64,000 nucleotides of DNA from positions 1,105,956 through 1,169,955 of the forward strand of contig NZ_JAFKCU010000002.1 of NCBI RefSeq assembly GCF_017254845.1, in the 5' to 3' direction. The translations under genes were made by a program, and so were the position numbers. Origin of the DNA: Algoriphagus pacificus. GTDB taxonomy: Bacteria > Bacteroidota > Bacteroidia > Cytophagales > Cyclobacteriaceae. A model generated the notes under the pieces. It had not been told where the DNA came from and did not search any database. It saw nothing but the letters and a program-made list of their open reading frames with translations. Shown here in pieces: positions 34,448 through 42,805 of this stretch. Position 1 is the first letter of the stretch, and every line of letters starts with the position of its first letter.

Positions 34448-34517
34448 ATCAGGATGAATTTTTGTTCAACCTAAATTAGCTAAATTTTAGAAGGGCAGCA
34501 GATATTTTCACTCCTTT

Positions 34518-35429
34518 TCACAAAAAAAGTAAGCCTATTCCAAACAGAATTACCCAAAGGAGTGTGGATAATGACATCATTTTTAAATTAGGGTCAATTT
34601 CCTCCGAAGTTTTTCCTTTGGATACATTGACTCCAACTTTAAGCATCAGTGGCAAAGCGAGAAAACCTAAAGCGGCACCCCAATTTTGAGTGATCATTAT
34701 GAATATGATCAAAGTAGCATAGCCGCCTAAAATGAGTGTCCAATTATAGATAATGGCTGCTTTTCTACCGATTCGAACCGGAATGGATCTCTTTCCAGCT
34801 TGAAAATCAGATTCAATGTCACGGATATTATTGATGTTTAGAACTGTCGTGCTGAAGAATCCCAATGAAAGCCCAATCCATATCACTGAGGAGTTGAAAT
34901 CTGTGCTGTGAAGAAAGAAAGTTCCAATCACTCCAAGCAGTCCAAAGAAAAGGAATACAGAAATATCACCTAAACCTATGTAACCATAGGGATTGCTTCC
35001 AGAAGTGTAGGAGACAGCTGCCCAAATAGATGCGAGTCCCAACCCCAGAAAAACGAAAAATAAGGTCCAATTTGGAACTGCAAAATAGAGAAGTATCAAT
35101 CCTGAAATCAAAGATAAAGTACCGAAGAGGTACATGGCTTTTTTCATTTCAGGCAGGGAAATCAAGCCAGATTGAACAGCTCTGATTGGACCAGTTCTAT
35201 CCTGATGATCGGCGCCGTTTACTGTATCTCCGTAATCGTTCGCTAGATTTGATAGAATTTGAAGAAAAATAGTGGTCAGTGACGCAAAAAGTAAGATTTC
35301 CCATTGGAAAACCTGAAGCGAATAAGCCAATAAAGAACCAGCAAAAATACTTGCCAGTGATAAGGGTAAAGTACGAAGCCTGACTGCGTGCAGCCAGGCT
35401 TCTTTCTTAGATTGTATCGTTTTTTTCAC
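34518..35429 (-). CDS. menA: 1,4-dihydroxy-2-naphthoate polyprenyltransferase
   Basis: Polytopic inner-membrane protein of 303 residues of the UbiA superfamily with about nine helices. The first Asp-rich motif is NDYGDTVNGADHQDRTGP, diagnostic of MenA, which prenylates and decarboxylates DHNA to give demethylmenaquinone. The second is DIESDFQAGKRSIPVRIG. It lies 15 bases after the peroxidase gene, so it is probably the last gene of an argS-gpx-menA transcript. No other menaquinone gene is in the window. The organism therefore respires with menaquinone, as expected for Bacteroidota. Confidence 0.93.
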   Translation of the reverse strand: MKKTIQSKKEAWLHAVRLRTLPLSLASIFAGSLLAYSLQVFQWEILLFASLTTIFLQILSNLANDYGDTVNGADHQDRTGPIRAVQSGLISLPEMKKAMYLFGTLSLISGLILLYFAVPNWTLFFVFLGLGLASIWAAVSYTSGSNPYGYIGLGDISVFLFFGLLGVIGTFFLHSTDFNSSVIWIGLSLGFFSTTVLNINNIRDIESDFQAGKRSIPVRIGRKAAIIYNWTLILGGYATLIIFIMITQNWGAALGFLALPLMLKVGVNVSKGKTSEEIDPNLKMMSLSTLLWVILFGIGLLFL

Positions 35430-35444
35430 TAAATCAAATTCTTA

Positions 35445-36035
35445 TTAAGCTCCTATTGCAGCCAGGATTTCTTCATCCAGAGGCGTTACAGAGGAAGGGT
35501 AAAATTTTAGCAATTCTCCATTTTCATCAAGAAGGTATTTGCAAAAATTCCAAGTTGGTTCCTGATTGTTCCATCCGTTCATTTTTTCGTCAGAAAGCCA
35601 TCTGTAAAGCGGATGTTTATCAAAACCTTTAACAGAAATTTTCTCAAATACAGGGAAAGTCACGCCATAGTTTTCTGAGCAAAAGCTTTTGATTTCCTCG
35701 TTGGAACCCGGCTCTTGCCCCCCAAAATTATTGGCAGGAAAACCTAAAATCTGCACTTTGTCTCCAAACTTCTCATTCAGTTCCTGCAAAGCTGCATACT
35801 GAGGTGTATATCCGCATTTAGAAGCTACATTGACGATCAAGACTTTCTTTCCTTTGAACTGGTTGAAATCAATTTCTTTCCCGTCCAGATCCTTCATTTT
35901 AAAATTGTAGAAAGTACTTTCCATAGTTTTTGAATTTGAAGTGAAAAAGCCAGCCTGTAAAACTTCTGGTCTCTCTAAGGTTCTTTGGCATGAGAAAAGT
36001 ATCGCCAAAACACATACGAATACAAGGTTTTTCAT
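35445..36035 (-). CDS. Glutathione peroxidase-family lipoprotein (thiol peroxidase)
   Basis: Protein of 196 residues with a lipobox at LFSC (C16), placing it in the envelope. The mature part is a thioredoxin-fold GPx: NVASKCGYTPQY has the peroxidatic Cys (C74, selenocysteine in the animal enzymes), FPANNFGGQEPGSNEEI has the catalytic Gln, and PTWNFCKYLLD has the Trp-Asn pair. FCSENYGVTFPV has the likely resolving Cys, so it probably works with thioredoxin rather than glutathione. It is 2 bases after argS, in the same transcript, and 15 bases before menA. Confidence 0.9.
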   Translation of the reverse strand: MKNLVFVCVLAILFSCQRTLERPEVLQAGFFTSNSKTMESTFYNFKMKDLDGKEIDFNQFKGKKVLIVNVASKCGYTPQYAALQELNEKFGDKVQILGFPANNFGGQEPGSNEEIKSFCSENYGVTFPVFEKISVKGFDKHPLYRWLSDEKMNGWNNQEPTWNFCKYLLDENGELLKFYPSSVTPLDEEILAAIGA

Positions 36036-36037
36036 AG

Positions 36038-37828
36038 TTACATTCTTTCTGGTACATCAATACCTAGCAAACTCATTCCTTTCTTGATTGTTTCTGCTGT
36101 CAATGCTGAAAGCGCAACTCGAAAGGCTAGGATAGAACTGTTGTTTTCATGAAATATAGGAAGGTCTGCATAAAAACGATTATACTCCTTCGCCAAATCA
36201 AATAAATATTGCGCAATGATCGCTGGAGAATACTCATCTCCGGCCAATTTGATTTTCTTATTGAAGTCTCCCAAAAGGAAAATCAAACTGGATTCAGATT
36301 CCTCGATGCCAGTTATTCCTGATAGATCGGGATTTTTATATTCTACACCGATTTGTTCTGCCTTTCTCAAAATGGATTTAATTCGGGCATGGGAATACTG
36401 GATGAATGGACCTGTATTTCCTTGGAATTCGATGGATTCCTGTGGGTTGAAAAGCATTCGCTTCTTAGGATCAACTTTCAATAGGAAATATTTCAAAGCA
36501 CCCAAGCCTAAAGTCTCATAAAGTTCGGCTGCTTGTTCTTCATTGAAGCCGTCGATTTTACCTAATTCTTCGGTGTGATGCGCAGCAGTATCTACCATTT
36601 CTTGCATCAAATCATCAGCATCTACGACAGTTCCTTCTCTGGATTTCATTTTACCGGAAGGCAAATCTACCATACCGTAAGAAAGGTGATACAATCCTGG
36701 ACCATATGGACGACCTAGTTTCCGCATAATCTTAAACAAGACATCAAAATGGTAATCTTGCTCATTTCCAACGACATATACAGATTTATCGATTTTAAAA
36801 TCATCGTATTTTAAATCTGCTGTCCCCATATCCTGAGTGATGTAAACAGACGTTCCGTCGCCTCGAAGAACCAACTTTTCATCAAGTCCTTCGTCAGTCA
36901 AATCAACCCAAACAGAGCCATTATCCTTTTTGAAGAAAACACCTTTTTTAAGCCCTTCTTCCACAATGTCTTTTCCTAATAAATAGGTGTCTGACTCGTA
37001 ATAAAACTTGTCAAAATTGACTCCCATTTTTTCATAGGTTTTTGCAAATCCAGCATATACCCACTCATTCATCTGCTTCCAAAGCCCAACTACTTCAGCG
37101 TCATTAGCTTCCCATTTACGAAGCATTTCCTGAGCTTCTAGCAGGAGGGGAGCATTCTTTTTGGCCTCTTCCTCAGACTGGCCTTCAGCTTTTAGAGCTT
37201 CAATTTGCTTTTTGTATTCTTTGTCAAAAATCACATAGTACTTTCCAGCCAAGTGATCACCCTTCAGGTTTGCTGATTCGGGAGTTTCTCCATTTCCAAA
37301 ATGTTGATAAGCAACCATGGACTTACAGATATGAATTCCCCGATCGTTGACCAAATTGGCTTTGGTTACTTCATATCCATTGGCTTTTAGGATTTCAGCC
37401 ACAGAGTAACCCAAAAAATTATTTCTTAAATGACCTAAATGCAATGGCTTGTTGGTATTCGGTGAGGAATATTCCACCATTACTTTTTGGCCGTTTGCAG
37501 GCAATTGTCCTAGGTTTTTTGCAGCATAAAGTTCTTTGAATACATCCAGCCAGATCAATTCATTCAACTCCAGATTCAAAAATCCTTTGACCACATTGAA
37601 TCCAGAAACGACACTGACGTTTGCTTTTAAATATTCACCAATTTGGTTTGCAGTCGCTTCAGGAGTTGTTTGACTCACTTTGAGATAAGGGAAAACCACA
37701 AAAGTGTAAGTTCCCTCAAACTCCTTTCTGGTAGGAGCCAAGCTCAATTGATCCAAGGAAACCTCGTGATTATAGATATTTTGAAAAGCCAGCTGAATGC
37801 CGGAAATAATGGATTCTTGTATGTTCAT
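36038..37828 (-). CDS. argS: Arginyl-tRNA synthetase
   Basis: Class I synthetase of 596 residues that charges tRNA-Arg. The N-terminal ArgRS additional domain (1-110) precedes the catalytic core with SSPNTNKPLHLGHLRN (the HIGH motif as HLGH) and KMKSREGTVVDADDL (the KMSKS loop). The C-terminal DALR anticodon-binding domain starts near residue 470 (GPFIQYSHARIKSILRKAE). The ATG is at 37828. Upstream, six bases away, lies one end of the GxxExxY inverted-repeat element, so the original upstream neighbour was probably arginase, whose operon the element interrupts. Confidence 0.97.
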   Translation of the reverse strand: MNIQESIISGIQLAFQNIYNHEVSLDQLSLAPTRKEFEGTYTFVVFPYLKVSQTTPEATANQIGEYLKANVSVVSGFNVVKGFLNLELNELIWLDVFKELYAAKNLGQLPANGQKVMVEYSSPNTNKPLHLGHLRNNFLGYSVAEILKANGYEVTKANLVNDRGIHICKSMVAYQHFGNGETPESANLKGDHLAGKYYVIFDKEYKKQIEALKAEGQSEEEAKKNAPLLLEAQEMLRKWEANDAEVVGLWKQMNEWVYAGFAKTYEKMGVNFDKFYYESDTYLLGKDIVEEGLKKGVFFKKDNGSVWVDLTDEGLDEKLVLRGDGTSVYITQDMGTADLKYDDFKIDKSVYVVGNEQDYHFDVLFKIMRKLGRPYGPGLYHLSYGMVDLPSGKMKSREGTVVDADDLMQEMVDTAAHHTEELGKIDGFNEEQAAELYETLGLGALKYFLLKVDPKKRMLFNPQESIEFQGNTGPFIQYSHARIKSILRKAEQIGVEYKNPDLSGITGIEESESSLIFLLGDFNKKIKLAGDEYSPAIIAQYLFDLAKEYNRFYADLPIFHENNSSILAFRVALSALTAETIKKGMSLLGIDVPERM

Positions 37829-37834
37829 GATTTT

Positions 37835-37865
37835 ACCACAGAGGTCACAGAGAGTAACACAGAGA
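37835..37865. repeat. Left inverted repeat of the GxxExxY element
   Basis: Starts ACCACAGAGGTCACAGAG and contains AACACAGAG. It pairs with 38313-38344 in inverted orientation, with about 24 of 31 positions identical. It begins 7 bases past the argS start codon. Confidence 0.75.
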
Positions 37866-37888
37866 ACTCAATGTATTTATCAGTGTCC

Positions 37889-38287
37889 TTATTTAGTATT
37901 AATAATTCTTTTTATGCCGTATTTGAGTTTGGGTACATTAAAATTAATCAATAGTCCCAGTTTGAATTTCCCTAATCTGAGATAATTTAAAGTTTGTGCG
38001 AAATGAATTTCCGAAATTGATTCCACTGATTTTAATTCTAATACAAGTGCTTTCTCAACTAATATATCAATGTTAAATCCGCCGTCAATTTTAATCCCAT
38101 CAATCATCAAAGGTATTTTTTTTTCAATCTCAATAAAAAGCCCTTCTTGTTGCAGTTTATAAGCTAGAGCTTTTTTATATGCGCTTTCTAATAACCCTGG
38201 TCCTAATTGAGAATGAACATTCATAGCTATTCCAATCACTTTAGTAGCTAATTCATTTTCTAAACTTACATCAGGCTGCTCATTCAT
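37889..38287 (-). CDS. GxxExxY family protein
   Basis: Protein of 132 residues with the name-giving motif GPGLLESAY (G-x-x-E-x-x-Y) near residue 32. It also has a nuclease-like core: a strand and Asp in IKIDGGFNIDILVEKALVLELKSV, where the D-x(n)-E-x-K spacing resembles PD-(D/E)XK enzymes. The family is small, multi-copy in many environmental bacteria and of unknown function. The gene sits inside a pair of inverted repeats and is more AT-rich than argS and arginase. It may be a selfish or domesticated element gene. An endonuclease role is suggested by fold resemblance only. Confidence 0.85.
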   Translation of the reverse strand: MNEQPDVSLENELATKVIGIAMNVHSQLGPGLLESAYKKALAYKLQQEGLFIEIEKKIPLMIDGIKIDGGFNIDILVEKALVLELKSVESISEIHFAQTLNYLRLGKFKLGLLINFNVPKLKYGIKRIINTK

Positions 38288-38312
38288 AATTGATTTCGAT
38301 TCAACCTTTGTG

Positions 38313-38344
38313 CTCTTTGTGTAATACTCTGTGAGCTTTGTGGT
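38313..38344. repeat. Right inverted repeat of the GxxExxY element
   Basis: Ends TGAGCTTTGTGGT and contains CTCTTTGTGTAATA; it is the inverted partner of 37835-37865. It stops 3 bases before the arginase stop codon in the minus direction. Confidence 0.75.
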
Positions 38345-38346
38345 TT

Positions 38347-39297
38347 TTAAAAATTGTCCACCAAAGACTTGGTAGTGACTTCCAAAACTTCGAAAGCATT
38401 TTCGGCCATTCTGTTTTCTGAATCAAGCGTCGGGTTTACTTCTACGATTTCCCAGCAACAAACCCGCTTATCTTTAATCAATTCGGCATTTAATTGAATT
38501 GCTTCTTCTACCGTCAGACCATCGGCTACCGGTGTTCCAGTCCCTACCGAAATCGAGCTATCTAAACTATCCACATCAAAAGAAATATAGATTTGATCGC
38601 AATCTTTCAATACTTCCAAAGCCATTTTCGCAATGGTCTCTACTCCATTTTCTCTTACATCCTTTGTTTTGAAGTTTTTGATACCATGCTTTTTCATCAA
38701 GAAATCTTCAGGTCCTTCTGTATCTCTTACGGTGATGAAAACAATGTCATTTAGGTCAATTTTCGGGAATTCTCCCCCGATGTTTTTGATTTTGTCCCAA
38801 TAGATCAGCGTTTCTTCGGAAGGTTCATTCACTTTGCAATCCAGGTTGTCAATCCTTGCCGACATTGCTAAAGGCATTCCATGCATGTTGCCGGAAGGAG
38901 TGGTAAAAGGAGTATGCAAATCAGCATGTGCATCTATCCAAATTACACCAAGTCTCTTTTTAGGGTCAGCTGCCTTGATCCCCATGATGGTTCCGGCTGC
39001 AGTACTATGATCTCCTGCTAAAACGATTGGGAATTTTTTCTCCATCCTAAGAGACTCAATCGTTCCATACACATTCTTCAACACCTGGTAAACTCCATCT
39101 ATGTATTTGGCATGCTCAAACTTATTACCCTTCCAAAGGTAATTGTTGGCATCTGGCACATTGATAGGATCAAATTGAGTGAAGAAGTTTGATTTTTTAT
39201 CCAAGCTGGCAATTTTCAATGCATCGACTCCTAAACTTGCACCTCGGGTTCCGGCGGCTAGTTCGGAGCGAACTTCGACTAATTTGATATCACGCAT
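38347..39297 (-). CDS. Arginase
   Basis: Ureohydrolase of 316 residues. The Mn2+-binding motifs are GDHSTAAGTIMG, WIDAHADLHTP and SFDVDSLDSSISVGTG. TPSGNMHGMPLA is the arginase-specific segment, where agmatinases differ, and it precedes a divergence region (NEPSEETLIYW). It would hydrolyse arginine to ornithine and urea in the cytoplasm. It lies upstream of argS on the same strand, now separated by the GxxExxY element. Upstream at 39338-39345 (minus) is TACTTTTG, an exact -7 match, but without a -33 partner. Agmatinase activity is the main alternative and less likely. Confidence 0.88.
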   Translation of the reverse strand: MRDIKLVEVRSELAAGTRGASLGVDALKIASLDKKSNFFTQFDPINVPDANNYLWKGNKFEHAKYIDGVYQVLKNVYGTIESLRMEKKFPIVLAGDHSTAAGTIMGIKAADPKKRLGVIWIDAHADLHTPFTTPSGNMHGMPLAMSARIDNLDCKVNEPSEETLIYWDKIKNIGGEFPKIDLNDIVFITVRDTEGPEDFLMKKHGIKNFKTKDVRENGVETIAKMALEVLKDCDQIYISFDVDSLDSSISVGTGTPVADGLTVEEAIQLNAELIKDKRVCCWEIVEVNPTLDSENRMAENAFEVLEVTTKSLVDNF

Positions 39298-39495
39298 TTT
39301 GGTTAGTTTTAAGTTAGATTTGGGCGTATTGGTCGCGCAAAAGTAGGCAAATTTGACCGGAAATTCAGTTTCTTTTCAAAGCTGATTAGATGTCATATTG
39401 TTGGAAAAGCTTCAATTTTTTTCAAAAATCAAGGAATTGTAGGAAATCGAACTATTTTTAAAAAGTCCTTTTCAAAAGCCCAAAAAATCAAACTT

Positions 39496-40644
39496 ATGTT
39501 GATTGAATCCAAACTTCCAGATGTAGGAACCACCATTTTTACAATCATGTCAAAAATGGCAGCAGATCATCAGGCCATTAATCTTTCACAAGGCTATCCT
39601 GGATTTAATGCTCCTCAAGGTTTGTTGGATTTGGTGACCAAGCATATGAACTTGGGAAACAATCAATATGCTCCCATGAGCGGGATTCCTCTGCTCAGAG
39701 AAAGAATCCGAGAAAAGGTTCGACTAGAGACTGGTTTTTCTTATGATGCAGAATCTGAAATAACAGTAGTTTCTGGTGCGACGGAAGCTATTTATTCAGC
39801 TATTACCACTGTCATCCAACCAGACGATGAGGTGATAGTTCTAGAGCCTGCTTATGATCTATATGTTCCAGTGATCAAACTTTGCGGAGGCATTCCAGTT
39901 TTTGTTTCGTTGAATATGCCTGATTTCTCTGTTGACTGGGAAAAGGTAAATGCTGCAGTTACTGAAAAAACCAGGTTGATCATGGTCAATACTCCTCATA
40001 ATCCAGGAGGTTATGTTTGGACACAGGATGATCTGAACCAGTTGGGGGCTTTGGTTGAATCAAGAAATCTATTGGTGATCTCAGATGAGGTGTATGAACA
40101 CATCACTTTTGATGGGAGAGCTCATTTATCTTTGATGACTCATCCGGTTTTAAGGGAAAAGACATTTGTTTGCTGTTCTTTTGGTAAGACTTTTCATGTA
40201 ACTGGTTGGAAAGTGGGCTATTGCTTGGCACCGAAAGAACTTACAGCTGAATTCAGAAAAGTACATCAATTCGTTACTTTCAGTACTCCCACGCCTTTCC
40301 AATTTGCTTTAGCTGAGTACATTCAGGATCCAAAAGCCTATCAAACCCTTTCTGATTTCTATCAGAAAAAAAGAGACCTTTTTTGTCAAGGACTAAAATC
40401 TACCCAGTTTGAATTTACCCCAGCTCAAGGAAGTTTTTTTCAATTGGTTTCTTATGGTCATTTAAGTCAGGAACCGGATCTGGAATTGGCAAAGAGAATG
40501 ACAATTGATTATGGGGTTGCTTGTATTCCGATTTCGGTATTTTTTCATGACAAGAAAGACCACCACATCCTTCGTTTTTGTTTTGCCAAATCTGATGAAG
40601 ATCTAACTAAGGCTCTAAACAAAATCCAGAGTCTGGTGTTTTAA
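39496..40644 (+). CDS. PLP-dependent aminotransferase, YbdL/methionine aminotransferase-like
   Basis: Class I/II aminotransferase of 382 residues. The start SKLPDVGTTIFTIMSKMA and the INLSQGYPGFNAPQGLLD motif are those of YbdL-type enzymes, which transaminate methionine, other hydrophobic amino acids or kynurenine with 2-oxoacids. Other landmarks are NNQYAPMSGIPLLRERI, NTPHNPGG, ISDEVYEHITFDG, the PLP lysine K231 in CSFGKTFHVTGWKVGYC, and the RFCFAK region near the end. It is transcribed alone, with 198 bases upstream and 119 downstream. The substrate is an inference from motifs only. Confidence 0.9.
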   Translation: MLIESKLPDVGTTIFTIMSKMAADHQAINLSQGYPGFNAPQGLLDLVTKHMNLGNNQYAPMSGIPLLRERIREKVRLETGFSYDAESEITVVSGATEAIYSAITTVIQPDDEVIVLEPAYDLYVPVIKLCGGIPVFVSLNMPDFSVDWEKVNAAVTEKTRLIMVNTPHNPGGYVWTQDDLNQLGALVESRNLLVISDEVYEHITFDGRAHLSLMTHPVLREKTFVCCSFGKTFHVTGWKVGYCLAPKELTAEFRKVHQFVTFSTPTPFQFALAEYIQDPKAYQTLSDFYQKKRDLFCQGLKSTQFEFTPAQGSFFQLVSYGHLSQEPDLELAKRMTIDYGVACIPISVFFHDKKDHHILRFCFAKSDEDLTKALNKIQSLVF

Positions 40645-40763
40645 AACTATCCTTCTTAACCGGAGGAAAAATATTTTAATTAAAACCCTACAAAAAGAAT
40701 AGGGAATATAGGATATTAAAAATATTGCCTTTACATTTGACCAATTATAAAACTCAAAAGAAC

Positions 40764-41198
40764 ATGAGCGCATTATCTTATCAATCCGCATCCTCTACTA
40801 GTCTATTCAATTTGACAGTAGGAAGAAACTCCAAGGTTTCCCAGATTTCTGCTAATCAGCAGGATTTGGTTAAGTTTTTCAACCAAAAAACAGGGGATAT
40901 GATGCAGGGAATGTGCCGTTTGGAACAAAATTTTCAAACTTTGTATCCATTATTCAGAGGTCTGATCAGCCTAGGCAAGCCTAGTTCGTTGATTTTGACT
41001 TTTTCACCAGAAGAGAAATCGATATTCTATTCTTTTAGAGCCGAATCACTTCCAGAGGTTGAGCAATTTTTTACCCGAATTTTAACATTGCTCCAAAAAG
41101 AGGTGAAATTCAAAAAAGTTTTGAAAGAAATTATTGAAAACAGATTACAGTTTAAAGCTGAGCAAAGATTGCTTCATTCGGCTCTTTTGGTCGATTAA
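40764..41198 (+). CDS. Hypothetical protein of 144 residues
   Basis: I do not recognise this protein. The ATG at 40764 is preferred; a TTG 39 bases upstream in frame would extend it, but a -7-like TACATTTG (40732-40739) lies in that extension, which supports the shorter form. The protein has no signal peptide or membrane helix. It is serine-rich at the start, then alternates strands and helices (ILTFSPEEKSIFYSFRAESLPEVEQFFTRILTLLQKEV). It ends in a terminator at 41231-41261 and lies between the aminotransferase and the arginine decarboxylase. Confidence 0.65.
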   Translation: MSALSYQSASSTSLFNLTVGRNSKVSQISANQQDLVKFFNQKTGDMMQGMCRLEQNFQTLYPLFRGLISLGKPSSLILTFSPEEKSIFYSFRAESLPEVEQFFTRILTLLQKEVKFKKVLKEIIENRLQFKAEQRLLHSALLVD

Positions 41199-41230
41199 GA
41201 AGAGATCAATCCAAGAATTTTAAAATTGAG

Positions 41231-41261
41231 AAGGACATTTCCGGCGGGATTTGTCCTTTTT
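41231..41261 (+). terminator. Terminator before the arginine decarboxylase gene
   Basis: AAGGACA (41231-41237) pairs with TGTCCTT (41252-41258) over a 14-base loop and runs into five T (41257-41261), 33 bases past the end of the hypothetical gene. Confidence 0.6.
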
Positions 41262-41326
41262 CATTTGAATTCCCCTCAGAAAGAACAATTTTTGTATCCG
41301 ACTATTACGCAATAAAACAAGTCACA

Positions 41327-42715
41327 ATGAACAGATACATTGATCTTATTCAACAGACCTTTGATTTTCCAACCAAAGAATTCCATGTTGAAAACAATGA
41401 ATTATTTTTTAATGGTGTAAATATGATGGAGATCATAGATACTTATGGTACTCCACTCAAACTCACTTACCTGCCTAAGATTTCAGAGAATATCCAAAAG
41501 GCAAAAACCTATTTTAACAATGCTATTCAAACGCACGATTACAAGGGGAAATATACCTACTGTTATTGTACCAAGTCCTCGCATTTCAGCTTTGTCTTAG
41601 ATGAAGCATTGAAGAATGACATTCATATCGAGACTTCCTCGACTTTTGATATTCCTTTGGTAAGAAGTCTTTATGCAAAAGGTAAAATCACCAAAGAGAC
41701 ATTTATCATCTGTAATGGCTTTAAGCGTGAGCTGTACAAGCAATATATCAGCGAATTGCTAAACGATGGTTTTGTCAATTGTGTGCCTATTCTGGATAAC
41801 CTTAGCGAAATCGATTATTACCTAGAGCATGTGAAAGTTCCTTTTCAGGTAGGGATTCGAATTGCAGCTGATGAGGAGCCAAAGTTTGGATTTTATACTT
41901 CCAGATTGGGAGTGAGGTACAATGACATCATCAAACTTTACGAAGAAAAAATCAAGGATCATCCCTTGGTGAGTTTGAAAATGCTTCATTTTTTCATCAA
42001 CTCTGGCATCAAGGATACTGCTTATTATTGGTCAGAATTGACTCGTTTTATCCAGAAATACGTGGATCTTAAGAAAGTAGCTCCTTCTTTGGATACCATG
42101 GATATTGGTGGAGGTTGGCCGATTAAGACCAATGTGTTTTTTGATTACGATTACCAGTACATGGCTGAGCAAATTGTGAAAAACATCAAATGGATGTGTG
42201 CCAAAAACAACACCACCGAACCGAATATTTTCACAGAATTCGGATCATTTACAGTGGGTGAAAGTGGGGCTGTACTTTATTCTGTATTAGATGAAAAGCT
42301 TCAGAATGATAAAGAGCTTTGGTACATGATCGATGGATCGTTTATTACGCAATTGCCTGATAGCTGGGGTCTGAATCAGAAATATATCATGCTTGCCATC
42401 AATAACTGGGATGAAACCTACCATAACATCAACTTGGGTGGATTGACTTGCGATAGCATGGATTATTACAATTCAGAAGCTCACCAGTTCAATATCTATC
42501 TTCCAAAACCGGATAATGGTAAAAAACAATACCTAGGATTTTTCCATACCGGAGCTTATCAAGAATCTTTGGGTGGCTATGGTGGAATCCAACATTGCCT
42601 GATTCCTGCACCGAAACATGTGCTTATCGATCGGGATGAAAATGGGAATGTTGTTCATCGACTTTTCAGAGAAGATCAAACTGAAGAAAGCATGTTGAAG
42701 ACATTGGGATACTAA
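41327..42715 (+). CDS. speA: Arginine decarboxylase, short Bacteroidota type
   Basis: PLP enzyme of 462 residues, fold type III (alanine racemase/ornithine decarboxylase-like). YGTPLKLTYLP at about residue 40 and YCYCTKSSHFSF with the PLP lysine K83 begin the barrel. HFFINSGIKDT, DIGGGWPI and TEFGSFTVGESG (PLP phosphate site) follow, and FHTGAYQESLGGYGG ends the active site. It is much shorter than the 630-residue E. coli SpeA but matches the short form I know from Bacteroidota, which makes agmatine from arginine as the first step of polyamine synthesis. It lies near arginase and argS, so arginine use clusters here. A terminator follows. Confidence 0.88.
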   Translation: MNRYIDLIQQTFDFPTKEFHVENNELFFNGVNMMEIIDTYGTPLKLTYLPKISENIQKAKTYFNNAIQTHDYKGKYTYCYCTKSSHFSFVLDEALKNDIHIETSSTFDIPLVRSLYAKGKITKETFIICNGFKRELYKQYISELLNDGFVNCVPILDNLSEIDYYLEHVKVPFQVGIRIAADEEPKFGFYTSRLGVRYNDIIKLYEEKIKDHPLVSLKMLHFFINSGIKDTAYYWSELTRFIQKYVDLKKVAPSLDTMDIGGGWPIKTNVFFDYDYQYMAEQIVKNIKWMCAKNNTTEPNIFTEFGSFTVGESGAVLYSVLDEKLQNDKELWYMIDGSFITQLPDSWGLNQKYIMLAINNWDETYHNINLGGLTCDSMDYYNSEAHQFNIYLPKPDNGKKQYLGFFHTGAYQESLGGYGGIQHCLIPAPKHVLIDRDENGNVVHRLFREDQTEESMLKTLGY

Positions 42716-42720
42716 ACTTG

Positions 42721-42749
42721 AAACCGCCTTGAAAGAGGCGGTTTTTTTT
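42721..42749 (+). terminator. Terminator after the arginine decarboxylase gene
   Basis: AAACCGCCT (42721-42729) pairs with AGGCGGTTT (42736-42744) over six bases and is followed by a run of eight T to 42749. Confidence 0.88.
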
Positions 42750-42805
42750 ACTTTAAAATTTAATTTGAATTGGTATATTGGATTTAGTTTAAACCCAAAA
42801 TATCC

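Larger units (their letters stand above)
37835..38344. mobile_element. Inverted-repeat element carrying a GxxExxY gene
   Basis: A 510-bp unit bounded by imperfect inverted repeats of about 31 bp. The left end reads ACCACAGAGGTCACAGAG and the complement of the right end reads ACCACAAAGCTCACAGAG; both continue with similar ACACA-AGA blocks. It contains one gene, encoding a GxxExxY protein. It fills the space between the arginase stop (38347) and the argS start (37828) almost exactly, as a unit inserted between two operon genes would. No direct target duplication could be confirmed and no transposase is present, so mobility is an inference. Confidence 0.65.

Noticed and set aside
40732-40739. 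TACATTTG -7 motif before the 144-residue hypothetical gene
   Set aside because: No TTG 19-21 bases upstream, so it is not listed as a promoter by itself.
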